From NCBI GenBank assembly GCA_004124535.1, contig SCKQ01000008.1, positions 1-60,660 of the forward strand: a DNA stretch of 60,660 nt. The letters are read 5' to 3'. This document shows, piece by piece, positions 8,912-18,198 of this stretch. Source of the DNA: Fidelibacterota bacterium. GTDB taxonomy: Bacteria > Marinisomatota > Marinisomatia > Marinisomatales > TCS55. Below the pieces are notes generated by a model, which did no database searches, was not told the DNA's origin, and saw only the letters and a list, made by a program, of their open reading frames with translations. How positions within the stretch are numbered: the first letter of the stretch is position 1; every line of letters begins with the position of its first letter. Made by a program: the position numbers and the translations under genes.

Positions 8912-11727
8912 TCAGGGTGTTATTTGTCCTTTTTTGGACTGCAATTCTTACAGGTCAGGGGAATGGTAAATTATCTGGTCGCATTACCAGCAGCGAGACC
9001 GATGCAGGTCTTGCTGGAGTGAATATTATTGTGAAAGGTACATATTATGGTGCTGCATCTGACGCAGATGGATATTACAACATTCCACAAATAAACCCTG
9101 GGATATATGATATTGAAGCTTCGATCATTGGTTATAAAGTGGTCTTGCAAACGGGGATCAGATTGGAACCAGCCCAATCCATTACCCTGGATTTCATTAT
9201 GGAAGAAACTGTCCTGACGATTGGCGAGGAAGTGGTGGTGATGGGTAAAAAACCCCTTTTTGACGTGAATGAAACGTCATCCATGACCCGAGTCAGCAGT
9301 GCTGAGATAGCGAACAAGGTTGTCAGCAGTGTGGAAGACATTCTTGCGGAACAGATCGGAGTTACCAAACAAGATAATGAGATTCATATCCGCGGTGGAC
9401 GTATTGATGAAAGTCTTTTTTTGGTTGACGGACTATCCATTAAGGACCCTTTATCAGGGTATTCCGGTAACCTGTTCATTAATGCGGATGCAATCCAGGA
9501 CCTTGAGATTGTTACCGGTGGCTACAATGCGGAATATGGTCAGGCCATGTCAGGTGTGGTGAATATTACCTTGAAGGAAGGACGAGATAATTTCGAAGGC
9601 GCATTCAAATATGTCAGTGATAATTGGGGTATGACAAAAGATATGTTGGCGCACTATAATACAGATAGAATTGAATTTAATCTTGGCGGGCCTGATCCCT
9701 TTTTAGAATTACTGCCAAAAGTTCTGGGCACTGATTTACCAGGAAAATTTTCCATGTTTTTTAATGGATACGGTAAGGTTTATGATGGCAATCTTCCTGT
9801 TGCAGGTACACTTTATCCGCACCGTAATTGGACACCACCACTAGGGTTGAGTGAAGAATCAGCCGATCAGTTCCTGCAGTCTCTGGCACCGCGATCGAAC
9901 AATGACTGGCATGTACTTTACAAGCTGACATGGAATATTTCTGCCAAAAGAAAACTTAGCTTATCTTATGATCTATCATTGAATATTAATCAGGGATTTT
10001 TCATGCCCAGAGCTTTCTCATCTACGTATTTCCCGTACAGTTACATCCAGATTCTGGATAATTATAATACGGTCACCCGTGAAACCCGGTTAATAAATAT
10101 TAATTGGACCCATACATTGAATACCCAATCTTTTTATGAAGTGACTATGGGTCGGTTTATTACAATTGAGCACAGCACTGTGCAGGATCTGCACTGGTCC
10201 GAATACAAGGAACGGCTGGATCTGGAACCAATAAACTATACAGTTACAGACCGCGATGGGAATATACTGGTGACCTATGGTGATGAATTTTATGATACTG
10301 GTTTCGCTCCGGAATGGTATGACCTAATTAGCGATAACTACCGTTTGGATGCTGACTGGACTTATCGTACACAGACAAGGCATAAAATCAAGGCAGGGAT
10401 TGAAAATACACTTACTAGGATCCAGGTGTTGGATATTGATGAACCTTGGACCGGCAGCACTGGTTTCGGCGCGAATTATGATGCCTATAAAGCTAACACA
10501 TTGTTTGGTGCATTATATTTCCAAGACCGTATCACTTTTGAAGGCATGACCGTTAATCTGGGTATGCGGTATGATTATTGGTTTCCTGGCAAATATGTTG
10601 AAGATGCGATAAATGACCCCAACACAGTCATTATTACCGACGCTGCCCGCGAAAAATTTCACAAAGAAACATTTAATCTTTTTGGTTACAGAGTGAAAGG
10701 GCGTTTCAGTCCGCGATTTGGTATATCACACCCGGTAACTGATAATGATGTATTGTATTTCTACTATGGCCATTTTTCACAATTACCCACTTTTCAGTAT
10801 GTATACGCCAAACTGCAATCTACATCCCAATCCACCTATCAGGTTTTTGGTAATCCAAACCTCAACCCCAAGACAACTGTGCAATATGAATTGGGTATAA
10901 AACACCGTTTCAGTGAGGATCAGGTACTGGAAATGAAAGCCTATTGGAAAGATATGTTTGATTATGAAACGTCCCAGACAATTTCACCCTCGAACCCTAA
11001 ATATGCACACCTGCGCTTCAATATGTATTTCAACGCGGACTACGCTAGGGCCAGAGGTGTGGAGATCATATTGAAAAGTCGTGTCCTGAAAAACTGGTTT
11101 GCTGATGTCAATTTTAATTATTCCATCATAACAGGTAAAAGTTCAACACCGCTGGATAATCTCCTGGTCCAGGCTGGCGAACTACAAGAAAAACCATTGG
11201 GTGAAAATTATATGAGTTGGGATAGACCGCTGCAATTTTTCAGTAATCTCTATTATAACCACCCTTCAAATTGGGGTTTTTCACTTAGAATTGAACTGGG
11301 TTCAAATCGTCGTTATACGAGATCAATTCCTGGTACCAGGGAATATCCAGATGGAATCATTGAAGTGAATGGCCAAGAATATTATATCGGTACTCGGGAA
11401 GATAATAAACCCTATGCTTACCTGAGTAATTACACACCAAAACTGTTCCGCATGCTGGGTCTCGATGACTTGAATGGTACCAGCACGATTGATGTGAAAC
11501 TATTTAAAACATTTCAAATTAATACTGTGAAAATGAAATTATTTTTCGAGATTGAAAATTTACTTGATGAAATGATCCCACGTAGGATTAATTCATTTAC
11601 AGGTTTGGGTTATGGTCCAGGAGTCATATTACCCTATAGCATGATCAATAGTCCCAATCCAAATTATGATCCATCACGCTTTCGCCGTCCACGAACAATT
11701 GAATTAGGCATGCAGTTTTTCTTTTAA
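8908..11727 (+). CDS. TonB-dependent outer-membrane receptor with CarboxypepD_reg-like domain
   Basis: This 939-residue receptor has a signal peptide (1-16) and then a carboxypeptidase-regulatory-like domain (about 20-105; SGRITSSETDAGLAGVNI, DGYYNIPQINPG). The plug domain spans about 120-225 (IHIRGGRIDESLFLVDG, GYNAEYGQAMSGVVNI), followed by a long beta-barrel ending in the aromatic terminus MQFFF. It would import a bulky substrate across the outer membrane using TonB energy. It overlaps the upstream lipoprotein by 4 bases and the downstream PorV-like gene by one base (TAATG), so all three are probably made together. No SusD gene is present, so the classical glycan-uptake pair is not supported. 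The substrate is unknown; the neighbouring secreted nuclease and lipoprotein are the only hints. Confidence 0.9.
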   Translation: MIRVLFVLFWTAILTGQGNGKLSGRITSSETDAGLAGVNIIVKGTYYGAASDADGYYNIPQINPGIYDIEASIIGYKVVLQTGIRLEPAQSITLDFIMEETVLTIGEEVVVMGKKPLFDVNETSSMTRVSSAEIANKVVSSVEDILAEQIGVTKQDNEIHIRGGRIDESLFLVDGLSIKDPLSGYSGNLFINADAIQDLEIVTGGYNAEYGQAMSGVVNITLKEGRDNFEGAFKYVSDNWGMTKDMLAHYNTDRIEFNLGGPDPFLELLPKVLGTDLPGKFSMFFNGYGKVYDGNLPVAGTLYPHRNWTPPLGLSEESADQFLQSLAPRSNNDWHVLYKLTWNISAKRKLSLSYDLSLNINQGFFMPRAFSSTYFPYSYIQILDNYNTVTRETRLININWTHTLNTQSFYEVTMGRFITIEHSTVQDLHWSEYKERLDLEPINYTVTDRDGNILVTYGDEFYDTGFAPEWYDLISDNYRLDADWTYRTQTRHKIKAGIENTLTRIQVLDIDEPWTGSTGFGANYDAYKANTLFGALYFQDRITFEGMTVNLGMRYDYWFPGKYVEDAINDPNTVIITDAAREKFHKETFNLFGYRVKGRFSPRFGISHPVTDNDVLYFYYGHFSQLPTFQYVYAKLQSTSQSTYQVFGNPNLNPKTTVQYELGIKHRFSEDQVLEMKAYWKDMFDYETSQTISPSNPKYAHLRFNMYFNADYARARGVEIILKSRVLKNWFADVNFNYSIITGKSSTPLDNLLVQAGELQEKPLGENYMSWDRPLQFFSNLYYNHPSNWGFSLRIELGSNRRYTRSIPGTREYPDGIIEVNGQEYYIGTREDNKPYAYLSNYTPKLFRMLGLDDLNGTSTIDVKLFKTFQINTVKMKLFFEIENLLDEMIPRRINSFTGLGYGPGVILPYSMINSPNPNYDPSRFRRPRTIELGMQFFF

Positions 11728-12737
11728 TGTTATACTTGTATAGATACACGGTATTTTTGGTTTTTCTGACTGGGTCGATACTTGGTCAGAACTTTTTCCC
11801 CATTCTTGGAGGCCAAAGGGCGGGTACGTCTATATTTACTTTTTTAAAGATCGGTGTTAGTGCACGTGCAGAGGGCATGGGTGAAGCAGTGGTTGCGTTG
11901 CAGCAGGATGCTGCATCAATATACTATAATCCAGGCGTGATTGCCCAATTCTCTGGCACAAAGTTCTCCGCCTCGCGGATCAAATGGCCAGCTGATATTA
12001 ACTATGACTATTTTGCTTTTACTCAAAAATTATCAGGGCGCCATAGTATCGGTTTCAGCGCGGGAATTTTACATATGGCACCAATGATGGAAACCACAGA
12101 GTATTTACCCCACGGTACAGGAAATTATTTCACTTATCAGGATCGGTTTATTGGGCTTACTTACGGCGCCAGAATGACTGATCGCTTTAGTTTCGGTATT
12201 ACCATCAAACATGTCCAGGAAAATTTAGCTGGACATAAGTTAAGTACTCCGATGATGGATATGGGGACTTTTTATTGGACCGGATACCGGTCACTGCGTT
12301 TTTCGGCATCTCTATCTCATTTTGGCAGTCAGGCTAAACCAGCCGGTACATTTGAAAAGAAGTATTTGGATTCAGAAACGGGTGAAGAAATAATTTCCCG
12401 AACAGAATTCCAGGAGTTTTCTCCACCATCCATTTTTCGTGTTGGTGCGGCTATGGATGTGATCGATAAACCGGGGCAGGTATTGATATTAGCTCTGCAA
12501 CTGAACCACCCCGTAGACAATGCAGAAAATATTGCTGCCGGATTGGAATATACCTTCATTGAGATGTTACATATTCGCGCGGGATACCGCATAAATAAAA
12601 TAGAACAGAATTATTCCGTTGGTACAGGGTTAAATATACCTGCCGGACCAGTAATCCTTAATGTTGATTATGCCTATTCCAATTTCATTCATCTTACTGA
12701 TCCGATACGATTTACGTTAGGAATTTCTCTAAAATGA
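11727..12737 (+). CDS. PorV/PorQ-family outer-membrane beta-barrel protein
   Basis: The 336-residue protein has a signal peptide followed by the family's characteristic beginning: SARAEGMGEAVVAL and then DAASIYYNPG. The rest alternates amphipathic strands typical of the FadL-like barrel, ending in FTLGISLK. In Bacteroidota, PorV shuttles type IX cargo to the attachment complex and PorQ is a related barrel. With several YPNPFNP-tailed proteins in this window, a role in their export or anchoring is reasonable, but paralogues of this family are common and a direct role in secretion is not shown. It overlaps both flanking genes by 1-4 bases. Confidence 0.75.
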   Translation: MLYLYRYTVFLVFLTGSILGQNFFPILGGQRAGTSIFTFLKIGVSARAEGMGEAVVALQQDAASIYYNPGVIAQFSGTKFSASRIKWPADINYDYFAFTQKLSGRHSIGFSAGILHMAPMMETTEYLPHGTGNYFTYQDRFIGLTYGARMTDRFSFGITIKHVQENLAGHKLSTPMMDMGTFYWTGYRSLRFSASLSHFGSQAKPAGTFEKKYLDSETGEEIISRTEFQEFSPPSIFRVGAAMDVIDKPGQVLILALQLNHPVDNAENIAAGLEYTFIEMLHIRAGYRINKIEQNYSVGTGLNIPAGPVILNVDYAYSNFIHLTDPIRFTLGISLK

Positions 12738-14086
12738 AATTGCGTATTCTATATTTATCTATTTTCCTACTGATGTTAGGCTGTATCGAAAAGATGACTT
12801 TGCCAACTGCAATTAACACAAATACTGAATTTGCGGCAGGGGATACCACATATTTATTAGTTAATCCCGTATGGGATGAAACCTACGGCTTTGCTGCGCC
12901 CATTGAAATTTCTATTGCAGCAGATGGACACATTTTTGTCGCAGATTCTGCCGCCAATCGCATATTCGTTTTAGATCAGAGTGGAAATGTGCTTAGTGGT
13001 TATGATGATTTGAAGAACTTTGAGATTATTGGCGATACTGCATTAAGCCCAATTGATGTAGATGTGGATCAAAAAATGAATGTCTATTTTATCGATGGCA
13101 GTGATCGAATATATCGCTGGAATCATTATTGGAATGATGTGGGCATTGAATCCTTCGCTGCTGCCGCCGTTTTTTCATATACAGCAACAGGAGACACAAT
13201 CAGGTTAGGTCATCAGAATTCTCAGTGGTTCGAAATATTGAATCATCCTGATTGGGCAATGACTAGTGTTGAGTGGTCGAATGAACCGACAGTGATCGAT
13301 TCAATCTTAGGCCCGCATGTGTTTTTTGAGGGATCTTGGGAGCGTAATACATTTGCTGATTTATATTATGAGAGCGAGAACAATAGCTTTTCAGGTATTA
13401 CCGCTACGCTGGATAGTGATGATTATATTTATGCGCAGGATTATCATCATAATCGGATCATTAAAATTCTCCTAGAACGATCTCAATACATACAGTTATC
13501 AAATGGAGAATTGGTTTGGGTACATTCTGGAACTTTTGGCCAGACTGTAACAGCAGAGGGTACGGGTGCTGGTACCGTAAACGATCCACTGGGTATAGAT
13601 GTGGATTATGCTGGTAATCTGTATTATTCTCAGGGAGGTGATTTTTTTGCGGTTCATAAAGTTAGGCCTGTTGTAACTGGCGCATATACAGTTTATCAAT
13701 CAGTTTTTCAAGAGGGCACTAATGAAATCATGGATCTCTTCCGATTCGGTACCCCGGCAGATGTAGCTGTAGATTTGAACCAGAATATTTATGTCGCCAA
13801 TACTGACGGACAGGAAATACAGGTGTTTGATTCCAATGGACAGTTCTTTAAAAAAGCGGGTGTAGAAGAAGTGACTGTCGATACTACAATGTGGGTTACG
13901 CACGGGAATGTGGATGTCGAAGTAGATACATTTATTGTGAAAGAGATGAAGGGATTTTTAACTAGTCCGCAGGCCGTAACCGTAGATAAGCGGGGTGTTA
14001 TCTATATATGTGATACACCTACAAGTCGAATATTGCGTTACCGTTTATCAAATAAGCTGGATGAAGATTTACAACCCATACAATGA
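12734..14086 (+). CDS. Lipoprotein with NHL/beta-propeller-like repeats
   Basis: This 450-residue protein has a lipobox (LMLGC, Cys near residue 17). Repeats of the type DGHIFVADSAANRIFVLDQSGN, DDYIYAQDYHHNRI, PADVAVDLNQNIYVANTDGQEIQVFDSNGQ and VDKRGVIYICDTPTSRI are spread along the chain, as in NHL-type propellers. Such proteins usually act as binding platforms rather than enzymes. It starts inside the stop of the PorV-like gene (ATGA) and its own stop overlaps the next start, so it belongs to the same translationally coupled operon. Confidence 0.7.
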   Translation: MKLRILYLSIFLLMLGCIEKMTLPTAINTNTEFAAGDTTYLLVNPVWDETYGFAAPIEISIAADGHIFVADSAANRIFVLDQSGNVLSGYDDLKNFEIIGDTALSPIDVDVDQKMNVYFIDGSDRIYRWNHYWNDVGIESFAAAAVFSYTATGDTIRLGHQNSQWFEILNHPDWAMTSVEWSNEPTVIDSILGPHVFFEGSWERNTFADLYYESENNSFSGITATLDSDDYIYAQDYHHNRIIKILLERSQYIQLSNGELVWVHSGTFGQTVTAEGTGAGTVNDPLGIDVDYAGNLYYSQGGDFFAVHKVRPVVTGAYTVYQSVFQEGTNEIMDLFRFGTPADVAVDLNQNIYVANTDGQEIQVFDSNGQFFKKAGVEEVTVDTTMWVTHGNVDVEVDTFIVKEMKGFLTSPQAVTVDKRGVIYICDTPTSRILRYRLSNKLDEDLQPIQ

Positions 14087-15030
14087 TTAGATTAGGTATT
14101 TACTTTATTTTTCTGGTAGGGTTATTGTTGTCCCAGGAAGCAACAGCATTTATTAAATATTTTAACAATGATCGCGATTTTCTTGGTGATAAACCCATGC
14201 TGGCGAGCGATAGGAGAAGGGTAAAACATATACGCGTTTCTTATAATGAAACCAGACAGCCGATTCTTAAAGAGTGGATCAATGAACAGGGTCAGCCCGA
14301 CAAGCGAGAAATATTTTCCTATGACAAGGAAGGTAAATTATTGAGTCGTGCTATTCTTAAAAAAAATAATAAACCAGACAAAGTGATTACTTATGGCAGT
14401 TCAGAACCATGGGGCATCGAATTTCGTAAATATTTTTATAGTGACAATGTAAATATACCCTATCTTGATCAGCGCTCAGAATTCCAGATGTCAGCTGGGA
14501 ACCAGATTGAACAGATAAACTTTTTTACAGTAGATAATCGTCATTATGGATCTATTTCATTTGCTTATGATCATCTAGGTTTTGTAACTAGTGAAATCTG
14601 GATAAAGGAACCGGAAAAAAAAATTGTACGCCGTTTTAAATACCAATACGATATTATGGCGCAAGTCAAACAAATTTGGGAATATGACCGCACTGGTAAT
14701 TTGATAAGTCATCAAGCGCTACAGCAGGCACCGGCGGATGAACTGTATAAAAAGCCACCCCCGCGAACGGGGAATATGTTAAGTGAAGCAGGTCTAATTA
14801 TTGAAGAGTTACGCTCCAGCAGAATGGTGGCACCGAATCCGGCATTTATTCCAGTTACTCTATGGGATCAACTTGTTACTAATAATGAAGATCGGTTTGA
14901 TATAGACTTTATCAGTGTGAATGAAAAGAATGTGAAATTTAGAGAACCCAATGGTCAGGATATATTGTCAATCACCCTAGACCGTGTTGCTTCCGTTGTT
15001 TCCCGTTATGGTGAAATAATCTACCCCTGA
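14083..15030 (+). CDS. Exported YD-repeat-like protein of unknown function
   Basis: The 315-residue protein has an N-terminal hydrophobic segment (about 5-20) that looks like a signal peptide. The chain then contains short repeats of RHS/YD or YwqK character: FSYDKEGKLLSRA, FAYDHLGFVTSE and YQYDIMAQVKQIWEYDRTGNLISHQ. These fold as beta-hairpins and do not indicate a catalytic role. It is the last gene of the run joined by ATGA overlaps from 8908; 68 bases separate it from the next gene. Function unknown; periplasmic or surface location is inferred from the signal and context. Confidence 0.6.
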   Translation: MIRLGIYFIFLVGLLLSQEATAFIKYFNNDRDFLGDKPMLASDRRRVKHIRVSYNETRQPILKEWINEQGQPDKREIFSYDKEGKLLSRAILKKNNKPDKVITYGSSEPWGIEFRKYFYSDNVNIPYLDQRSEFQMSAGNQIEQINFFTVDNRHYGSISFAYDHLGFVTSEIWIKEPEKKIVRRFKYQYDIMAQVKQIWEYDRTGNLISHQALQQAPADELYKKPPPRTGNMLSEAGLIIEELRSSRMVAPNPAFIPVTLWDQLVTNNEDRFDIDFISVNEKNVKFREPNGQDILSITLDRVASVVSRYGEIIYP

Positions 15031-15098
15031 TATTGCTTTTCCAAAAATTTGGGAAGTAAATTGTACCATCACTGGATGGATAAATCCGACCATATACC

Positions 15099-15881
15099 AT
15101 GAATAAAAGCCAAACTATTCAAGCACTGACCGTGAGTTTATTTATTCTATCAACCATTTTTGGTCAGGGCACATCCTACCCGCCGCCGACCACACTAGTA
15201 ACTATACCTACAGCTGGAACCCTTGTTAGAGGCAGTTTTGCCATGGAAATGCGTATCCAAAAAGGTGGCGGAATGTCTACTGCACTGCAAGCGGGCATTA
15301 CTGACCGGTTTCAGTTTGGATTATCATACGGAGCCTCCAATCTTATTGGCGATGACAGTTTGCGTTGGTACCCGCGACCGGAAGCAAACCTTAAATATCG
15401 CTTGATCGATGAGACAACATCGATGCCAGGTGTTGCCCTGGGGATTAATACACAGGGTTTTGGTGGATACAATGATGCCGATTCCTTGAAACGATATGAT
15501 ACAAAAGCCTATGGATTTTATACATCTGCCAGCAAAAACTGGCAGACACCATTGGGTAATGCTGGATTACATGCTGGGATGAGTTATAATTTTCTTGAAA
15601 TAGCAGATGGTGATGAGGACCCCAATCTATTTTTTGGATTGGATCTTGAATTCAACCCAGAACTATCTGTATTAATAGAATGGAATGCTGCTCTGAATGA
15701 AAATGATATGCAAAGTAAAAACCTGGCGATTAATAATGGGGGGTATCTTAATGCGGCCGTGCGGTGGACATTTGTCGATCATCTGCATATTGAATTGGAT
15801 TTTAATAACCTATTATTTGATGAAGATAAAGTAGACTACTTCAATAGGGAATTGAAAATTACCTATATCGAATATTTTTAA
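15099..15881 (+). CDS. Outer-membrane beta-barrel protein, function unknown
   Basis: This 260-residue protein has a signal peptide ending near IFGQG. A chain of alternating amphipathic strands follows (for example SFAMEMRIQKGGG, RFQFGLSYGA, EANLKYRL, LNAAVRWTFVDHLHIELDFNNL) and it ends in an aromatic residue (IEYF), typical of a small barrel. It resembles generic YjbH/OmpL-like barrels that report lipid or stress state, but I cannot assign a named family. The TPR-like gene begins 12 bases after its stop. Confidence 0.65.
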   Translation: MNKSQTIQALTVSLFILSTIFGQGTSYPPPTTLVTIPTAGTLVRGSFAMEMRIQKGGGMSTALQAGITDRFQFGLSYGASNLIGDDSLRWYPRPEANLKYRLIDETTSMPGVALGINTQGFGGYNDADSLKRYDTKAYGFYTSASKNWQTPLGNAGLHAGMSYNFLEIADGDEDPNLFFGLDLEFNPELSVLIEWNAALNENDMQSKNLAINNGGYLNAAVRWTFVDHLHIELDFNNLLFDEDKVDYFNRELKITYIEYF

Positions 15882-15893
15882 AACACTTCATCA

Positions 15894-16661
15894 ATGTTTT
15901 CCAGGTGTGTTTTGTTGTGTTTCATGGTTGCGTACGGCATATGCAGCCAAAATGAACTAGAAAAGGGAATTACTTTATATAATCAGCGTCTTGAGGGTAG
16001 CGTTAAGAGTTCGGCTAAACCTGAACCGATTACCAATGCAATCAGTCATTTTCAGTATGCGCTGAAAAACTCCGCTACTGAAACGGATGCTGAGCTATAT
16101 CTGCTTAAATCTTATTATTTTCGTGGCAAGTATGTTCACAAGAACAAAGAAAAACAAAAAGCCGATTTCAGTAAAGGTAAAGAATTAGGTGAAAACTATA
16201 TCAAAAAATATCCTGATTCAGCGCCGTTTCGGTATTGGTATTTAGTAAATCTTGGCAGTTGGTCCGAGGTTTATGGAATAATAACTGCAGCTCGTAAAGG
16301 TGTAGCGGACCTTATGAGAGAGCACTCTGAAATAATTATTTCACTTGATCCTGAATATGAAAATGGTGGTGGATATTTCATGCTCGGGGCAGTTCATTTC
16401 AAATCTCCCTATATTCCATTTTTTCTGTCTTGGCCAGATAATAGTGATGCCATCAAGTATCTAACTAAAGCACTAAATATTGGTGAGGCGACCCCGAATC
16501 AAAAGGTATATTTAGCTCAAGCACTGTATAAAGACGGTCAAAAAAACCGCGCAATTGACATATTGAAAGAGGTTGCGAATATGCAGCCTTCAACGGAGGA
16601 AACTGTAAGAGATTGGGAACAGATTGAACTTGCCGAACAATTATTGTCAGAATATCGCTGA
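15894..16661 (+). CDS. Exported TPR-like protein
   Basis: This 255-residue protein starts with a short hydrophobic leader (FSRCVLLCFMVAYGICSQ). It then has helical tandem units that read like tetratricopeptide repeats (LEKGITLYNQRLEG; SATETDAELYLLKSYYFRGKYV; PNQKVYLAQALYKDGQKNRAIDILKEV). The arrangement recalls the TatT/T-component family of periplasmic TPR proteins associated with TRAP transporters, but no transporter genes are nearby. It is probably a scaffold in the periplasm. It closes the envelope-gene block. Confidence 0.6.
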   Translation: MFSRCVLLCFMVAYGICSQNELEKGITLYNQRLEGSVKSSAKPEPITNAISHFQYALKNSATETDAELYLLKSYYFRGKYVHKNKEKQKADFSKGKELGENYIKKYPDSAPFRYWYLVNLGSWSEVYGIITAARKGVADLMREHSEIIISLDPEYENGGGYFMLGAVHFKSPYIPFFLSWPDNSDAIKYLTKALNIGEATPNQKVYLAQALYKDGQKNRAIDILKEVANMQPSTEETVRDWEQIELAEQLLSEYR

Positions 16662-16704
16662 CTATTCGATACTTACACTGTTTAAATATAATAGTAATTA
16701 AAAA

Positions 16705-17241
16705 ATGGCCGATTTAAAAGAATCCAAAATATCTTCAGAAATTATTTATAAAGGTAGTTTCCTGGATATCAGAAAAGATAAAGTAACACTACCCAATGGG
16801 AATACATCTACCAGAGAATGGATCAAACATCCAGGCGCCGCGTGTATCATCCCTGTTATGTCAGATGGTAACATTGCACTAATAAAGCAGTACCGTTATC
16901 CGGTGCAGTCTGAAATGATTGAACTCCCGGCAGGGAAACTAGATCCAGGAGAAGATCCAAAAAAGTGTGCAAGCAGGGAGTTGGAAGAAGAAATTGGATA
17001 TACAGCTGGTAAATTGACCTTTATCTGTAAAATCCATCCAGCAATTGGTTTTGCCAGCGAAGTAATGTGGATTTACCTCGCTGAGAACTTGACAAAAAGC
17101 GCAAAGAATACCGACCATGATGAATTTGTTGAACTTTTACCCACAGATTTGAATGTTGCAGTTCAAATGGTTTGGAATGGAGAAATCACCGATGTAAAAA
17201 CGATCATCGGCATTTTGTGGGCCGAACGCCTGCTTTCGTAA
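16705..17241 (+). CDS. Nudix hydrolase, ADP-ribose pyrophosphatase type
   Basis: The 178-residue protein contains a complete Nudix box near residues 76-98 (GKLDPGEDPKKCASRELEEEIGY), matching G-x5-E-x7-REUxEExGU. The preceding IKQYRYPVQSEMIELPAG is typical of the ADP-ribose pyrophosphatase (NudF/YffH-like) subgroup. It likely hydrolyses ADP-ribose or a related nucleoside diphosphate sugar to AMP plus sugar phosphate in the cytoplasm. TATAAT lies at 16687-16692, but I see no matching -35 box. Confidence 0.88.
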   Translation: MADLKESKISSEIIYKGSFLDIRKDKVTLPNGNTSTREWIKHPGAACIIPVMSDGNIALIKQYRYPVQSEMIELPAGKLDPGEDPKKCASRELEEEIGYTAGKLTFICKIHPAIGFASEVMWIYLAENLTKSAKNTDHDEFVELLPTDLNVAVQMVWNGEITDVKTIIGILWAERLLS

Positions 17242-17268
17242 TCACTATCTTTTTTCCTATATTTAGTT

Positions 17269-18189
17269 ATGTCAGAATCCTTAGCACATTGTATTAAGGC
17301 GAAGTCGCGCGATCTTGGGTTCCAAAAAGTAGGTATAACAAGAGCGGTATCTATTTCTGAAGAAAAAGAAAAATTGGAAACATGGTTATCACGTGGGCAC
17401 CATGGAACAATGTCATGGTTGGCAGAGCGGAAGCATGAGCGAGGGGATATCTTTACTTATTTTCCGGATGTAAAATCAGTCATCTCTGTAGGTATGAATT
17501 ATTATACTGGTTATGGTCAGAGCGAATTGAATTCGGACAAAAAATTCAGTAATTATGCCTGGGGCGAGGACTATCATGATATATTGAAATCGAGGTTATA
17601 TAAATTGTTAAACTGGCTAAAAATAGAAATACCAGACCTAAACGGAATTGCCTGCGTTGACACATCACCAGTCATGGATAAGGTATGGGCACAGCGCGCA
17701 GGGTTAGGTTGGCAGGGAAAACATACCAATCTAATTACAACAGATTTTGGCAGTTGGTTATTCCTTGGAGAATTGCTTGTTGATATTGAGTTGGATTATG
17801 ATGAACTATTCAGTGAAGATCTATGTGGTTCGTGTACTGCATGTATCGATGCTTGCCCAACGCAGGCACTGGGAGAGTATGAGATCTACGCAGAAAAATG
17901 CATTTCCTATTTAACAATTGAGCATCGGGGAGATTTCTCCGATAATCATTCAGAATTACATCATTGGATTTATGGCTGTGATATATGCCAGGAAGTTTGT
18001 CCCTGGAACGAAAAATTTTCTCAAGTTACTACTCAAAATTATTTTTATCCAAAAAAGGAGATATTATCTTGGACGAATGAAGATTGGGAAAGAATTGATG
18101 AAGAAGGTTTTCGTAAATTATTCAAAGGCAGTGCTGTAAAAAGAACAAAGTATTCAGGATTGTCAAGAAATATAAATGCCAATAGGTAA
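17269..18189 (+). CDS. queG: Epoxyqueuosine reductase QueG
   Basis: This 306-residue protein carries the QueG landmarks: VDTSPVMDKVWAQRAGLGWQGKH near residue 140, and two ferredoxin-like [4Fe-4S] sites, CGSCTACIDACPTQAL (about 186-201) and GCDICQEVCPWN (about 238-249). QueG uses cobalamin and Fe-S clusters to reduce epoxyqueuosine in tRNA to queuosine, the last step of that modification. The length is at the short end of the family. ElbB begins nine bases downstream, so the two are probably co-transcribed. Confidence 0.92.
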   Translation: MSESLAHCIKAKSRDLGFQKVGITRAVSISEEKEKLETWLSRGHHGTMSWLAERKHERGDIFTYFPDVKSVISVGMNYYTGYGQSELNSDKKFSNYAWGEDYHDILKSRLYKLLNWLKIEIPDLNGIACVDTSPVMDKVWAQRAGLGWQGKHTNLITTDFGSWLFLGELLVDIELDYDELFSEDLCGSCTACIDACPTQALGEYEIYAEKCISYLTIEHRGDFSDNHSELHHWIYGCDICQEVCPWNEKFSQVTTQNYFYPKKEILSWTNEDWERIDEEGFRKLFKGSAVKRTKYSGLSRNINANR

Positions 18190-18198
18190 GGATGTATT

